DNA of 64,000 nucleotides from Paguma larvata. Lineage: Eukaryota > Chordata > Mammalia > Carnivora > Viverridae. Each line of letters starts with the position of its first letter. Position 1 is the stretch's first letter. The translations under genes were made by a program, and so were the position numbers. The DNA lies in NCBI GenBank assembly GCA_030068075.1, contig CM057833.1, positions 45,589,587 to 45,653,586 on the forward strand, in the 5' to 3' direction. Below the pieces are notes generated by a model, which was not told where the DNA came from, did no database searches, and saw nothing but the letters and a program-made list of their open reading frames with translations. Of the stretch, positions 63,031-64,000 are shown one piece after another.

Positions 63031-63705
63031 TGGTACGATGGACTGAATGTTTGTGTTCCCACCATAATTCATATGTTGAAACCCTAACCCCCATTGTGGC
63101 TCTTTTTGAAAATGGGGGGGCGCCTGGGTGGCTCAGTTGGTTAAGCGGCCGACTTCGGCTCAGGTCATGATCTCACGGTCTAAAAGTTCAAGCCCCGCAT
63201 CAGGCTCTGTGCTGATGGCTCAGAGCCTGGAGCCTGCTTCAGATTCTGTATCTCCCTCTCTCTCTGCCCTCCCCCTGCTCACACTCTGTCTCTATGTCTC
63301 TCAAAAATAAATAAACGTTAAAAAAGTCACATCTTAAAAGGAAGTCAGTTTCTTAAAAAAAAAAAAGAAAGAAAAGAAAGAAATGAAAATGGGGCTCCTA
63401 AGGAAGTAATTAAGGTTAAATGAGGTCATAAAGATGGGGGCCTTGGTCTGACAGGATTAGTGCCCTTATAAGAAGAGACACAGAAAATTTGCCCTTTCTT
63501 TCTGTGTGCATACACTCAACAAAGGCCTTGTGGCAACACAGCAAGAAGGTGGCCCTTTGCCATCCAGGAAGAGAATTATTATCAGAAACCAAATGAGCAG
63601 AAGCCTTGGTGTTGGACTTCTAGCCTCCAGAGAAAATAAACTTATACAGTTTAAGCTCCCTATTCTAGGCTATCTTGTCATGACAGCCCTAGCAGACTAA
63701 TACAG
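63031..63705 (+). mobile_element. MLT1-type MaLR LTR containing a CAN-SINE
   Basis: The left part 63031-63117 reads 'gatggactgaatgtttgtgttcccaccataattcatatgttgaaaccctaacccccattgtgg' in outline. The right part from 63384 reads 'ggctcctaaggaagtaattaagg', 'gacaggattagtgcccttataagaagagacac', 'gacttctagcctccagagaaaataaac' and 'agccctagcagactaatacag'. They join perfectly once the SINE and one target repeat are removed. Confidence 0.92.
63117..63383 (+). mobile_element. CAN-SINE (felid type), young, with extended tail
   Basis: Near-consensus head 'gcgcctgggtggctcag', 'ggttaagcggccgac', 'tcatgatctcacgg', B box 'agttcaagccccgc', 'tcaggctctgtgctgatgg' and 'aaaaataaataaacgttaaaaaag'. An 11-bp direct repeat 'tgaaaatgggg' flanks it at 63107-63117 and 63384-63394. 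Between the usual tail (about 63325) and the downstream repeat lie about 28 non-SINE bases and a second A-rich tail. Confidence 0.96.
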
Positions 63706-64000
63706 GTGGAAAGGAATAAAGAAATCTAAAGGGTAGAGAAACACGTACGCATGACTGCAAAAAGTAAGAAACCAGTACAAGCTGCTGCTTAAAAAGCAAT
63801 GTCAGCACTAGGAATATAAACATCAGAGGTCATAGTCTCTACCTCTAAGCTGTTTCTGGTCTCGTTGGGGGTGACTGTGGCCAGTCATCCTGGTTTCCTG
63901 GGACGATCCTGGTTTTAACACTGAAAACCCCATATTCCAGGAATCTTCTCAGTGCTGGGAACGTGAGATGGTTGGTTGCTCTAGGTGCAGTAGGAGAGGC
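63706..64000. other. Unique DNA to the window end
   Basis: No firm feature. 'ggccagtcatcctggtttcctgggacgatcctgg' near 63880 is a small diverged piece of unknown origin. Confidence 0.35.

Overview
This window is nuclear DNA from a carnivoran mammal, most likely a cat (Felidae or a close feliform). The evidence is eight tRNA-Lys-derived CAN-SINEs. Their B-box region reads 'gagttcaagccc' followed by a 'cgggctctgtgctga' stretch and a CT-rich tail, which is the felid-type arrangement rather than the dog or bear type. Ancient eutherian repeats make up most of the recognisable content: MIR, L2, MLT1-type MaLR LTRs, and MER5, MER20 and other hAT or Tc1/mariner MITEs.

No host protein-coding gene, exon chain, CpG island, tRNA, rRNA or other structural RNA gene could be supported. 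The longest open frames (100 to 182 codons) lie in repeats or low-complexity DNA, or show no recognisable family. Only L1 ORF2 remnants have protein homology. The window is best described as intergenic or deep intronic DNA.

Layout. 1-11 kb: L2 and MIR relics, a CA microsatellite in an LTR-like region, two MITEs (4.74-4.98 and 5.13-5.48 kb), and unique DNA. 11-14.3 kb: a MIR split by a CAN-SINE, an L1 insertion with its 5' part inverted (12.97-13.68 kb), and an L2 interrupted by a TTTG tract. 14.6-24.6 kb: many MIRs (one nested in another), an hAT MITE, two CAN-SINEs, MER5A, and complementary CATC and GATG arrays. 24.8-32 kb: a long L2, a minus-strand MLT1, a CAN-SINE with a replaced internal segment, a mariner-like MITE with clear inverted ends, and an old LTR-like element split by a MER20. 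32-44 kb: relic L2, MIR and LINE fragments, an MLT1A-like LTR, and unique blocks that are candidates for regulatory DNA. 44.24-46.76 kb: a 2.5-kb minus-strand L1 with a broken ORF2. 47-64 kb: more MIR and L2 relics, two copies of an unidentified poly(A)-ended repeat, MLT1 LTRs, and two young-looking CAN-SINEs. The last of these (63.1 kb) sits inside an MLT1 LTR and appears to have carried a short extra 3' segment with it.

I did not find a new multi-gene system. The most useful signals are insertion structures: nesting, target-site duplications, twin priming and a possible 3' transduction. A splice-acceptor-like tract created inside one SINE is also notable. Family names come from remembered consensus features, not a database search. 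Boundaries are approximate except where target-site duplications are given.
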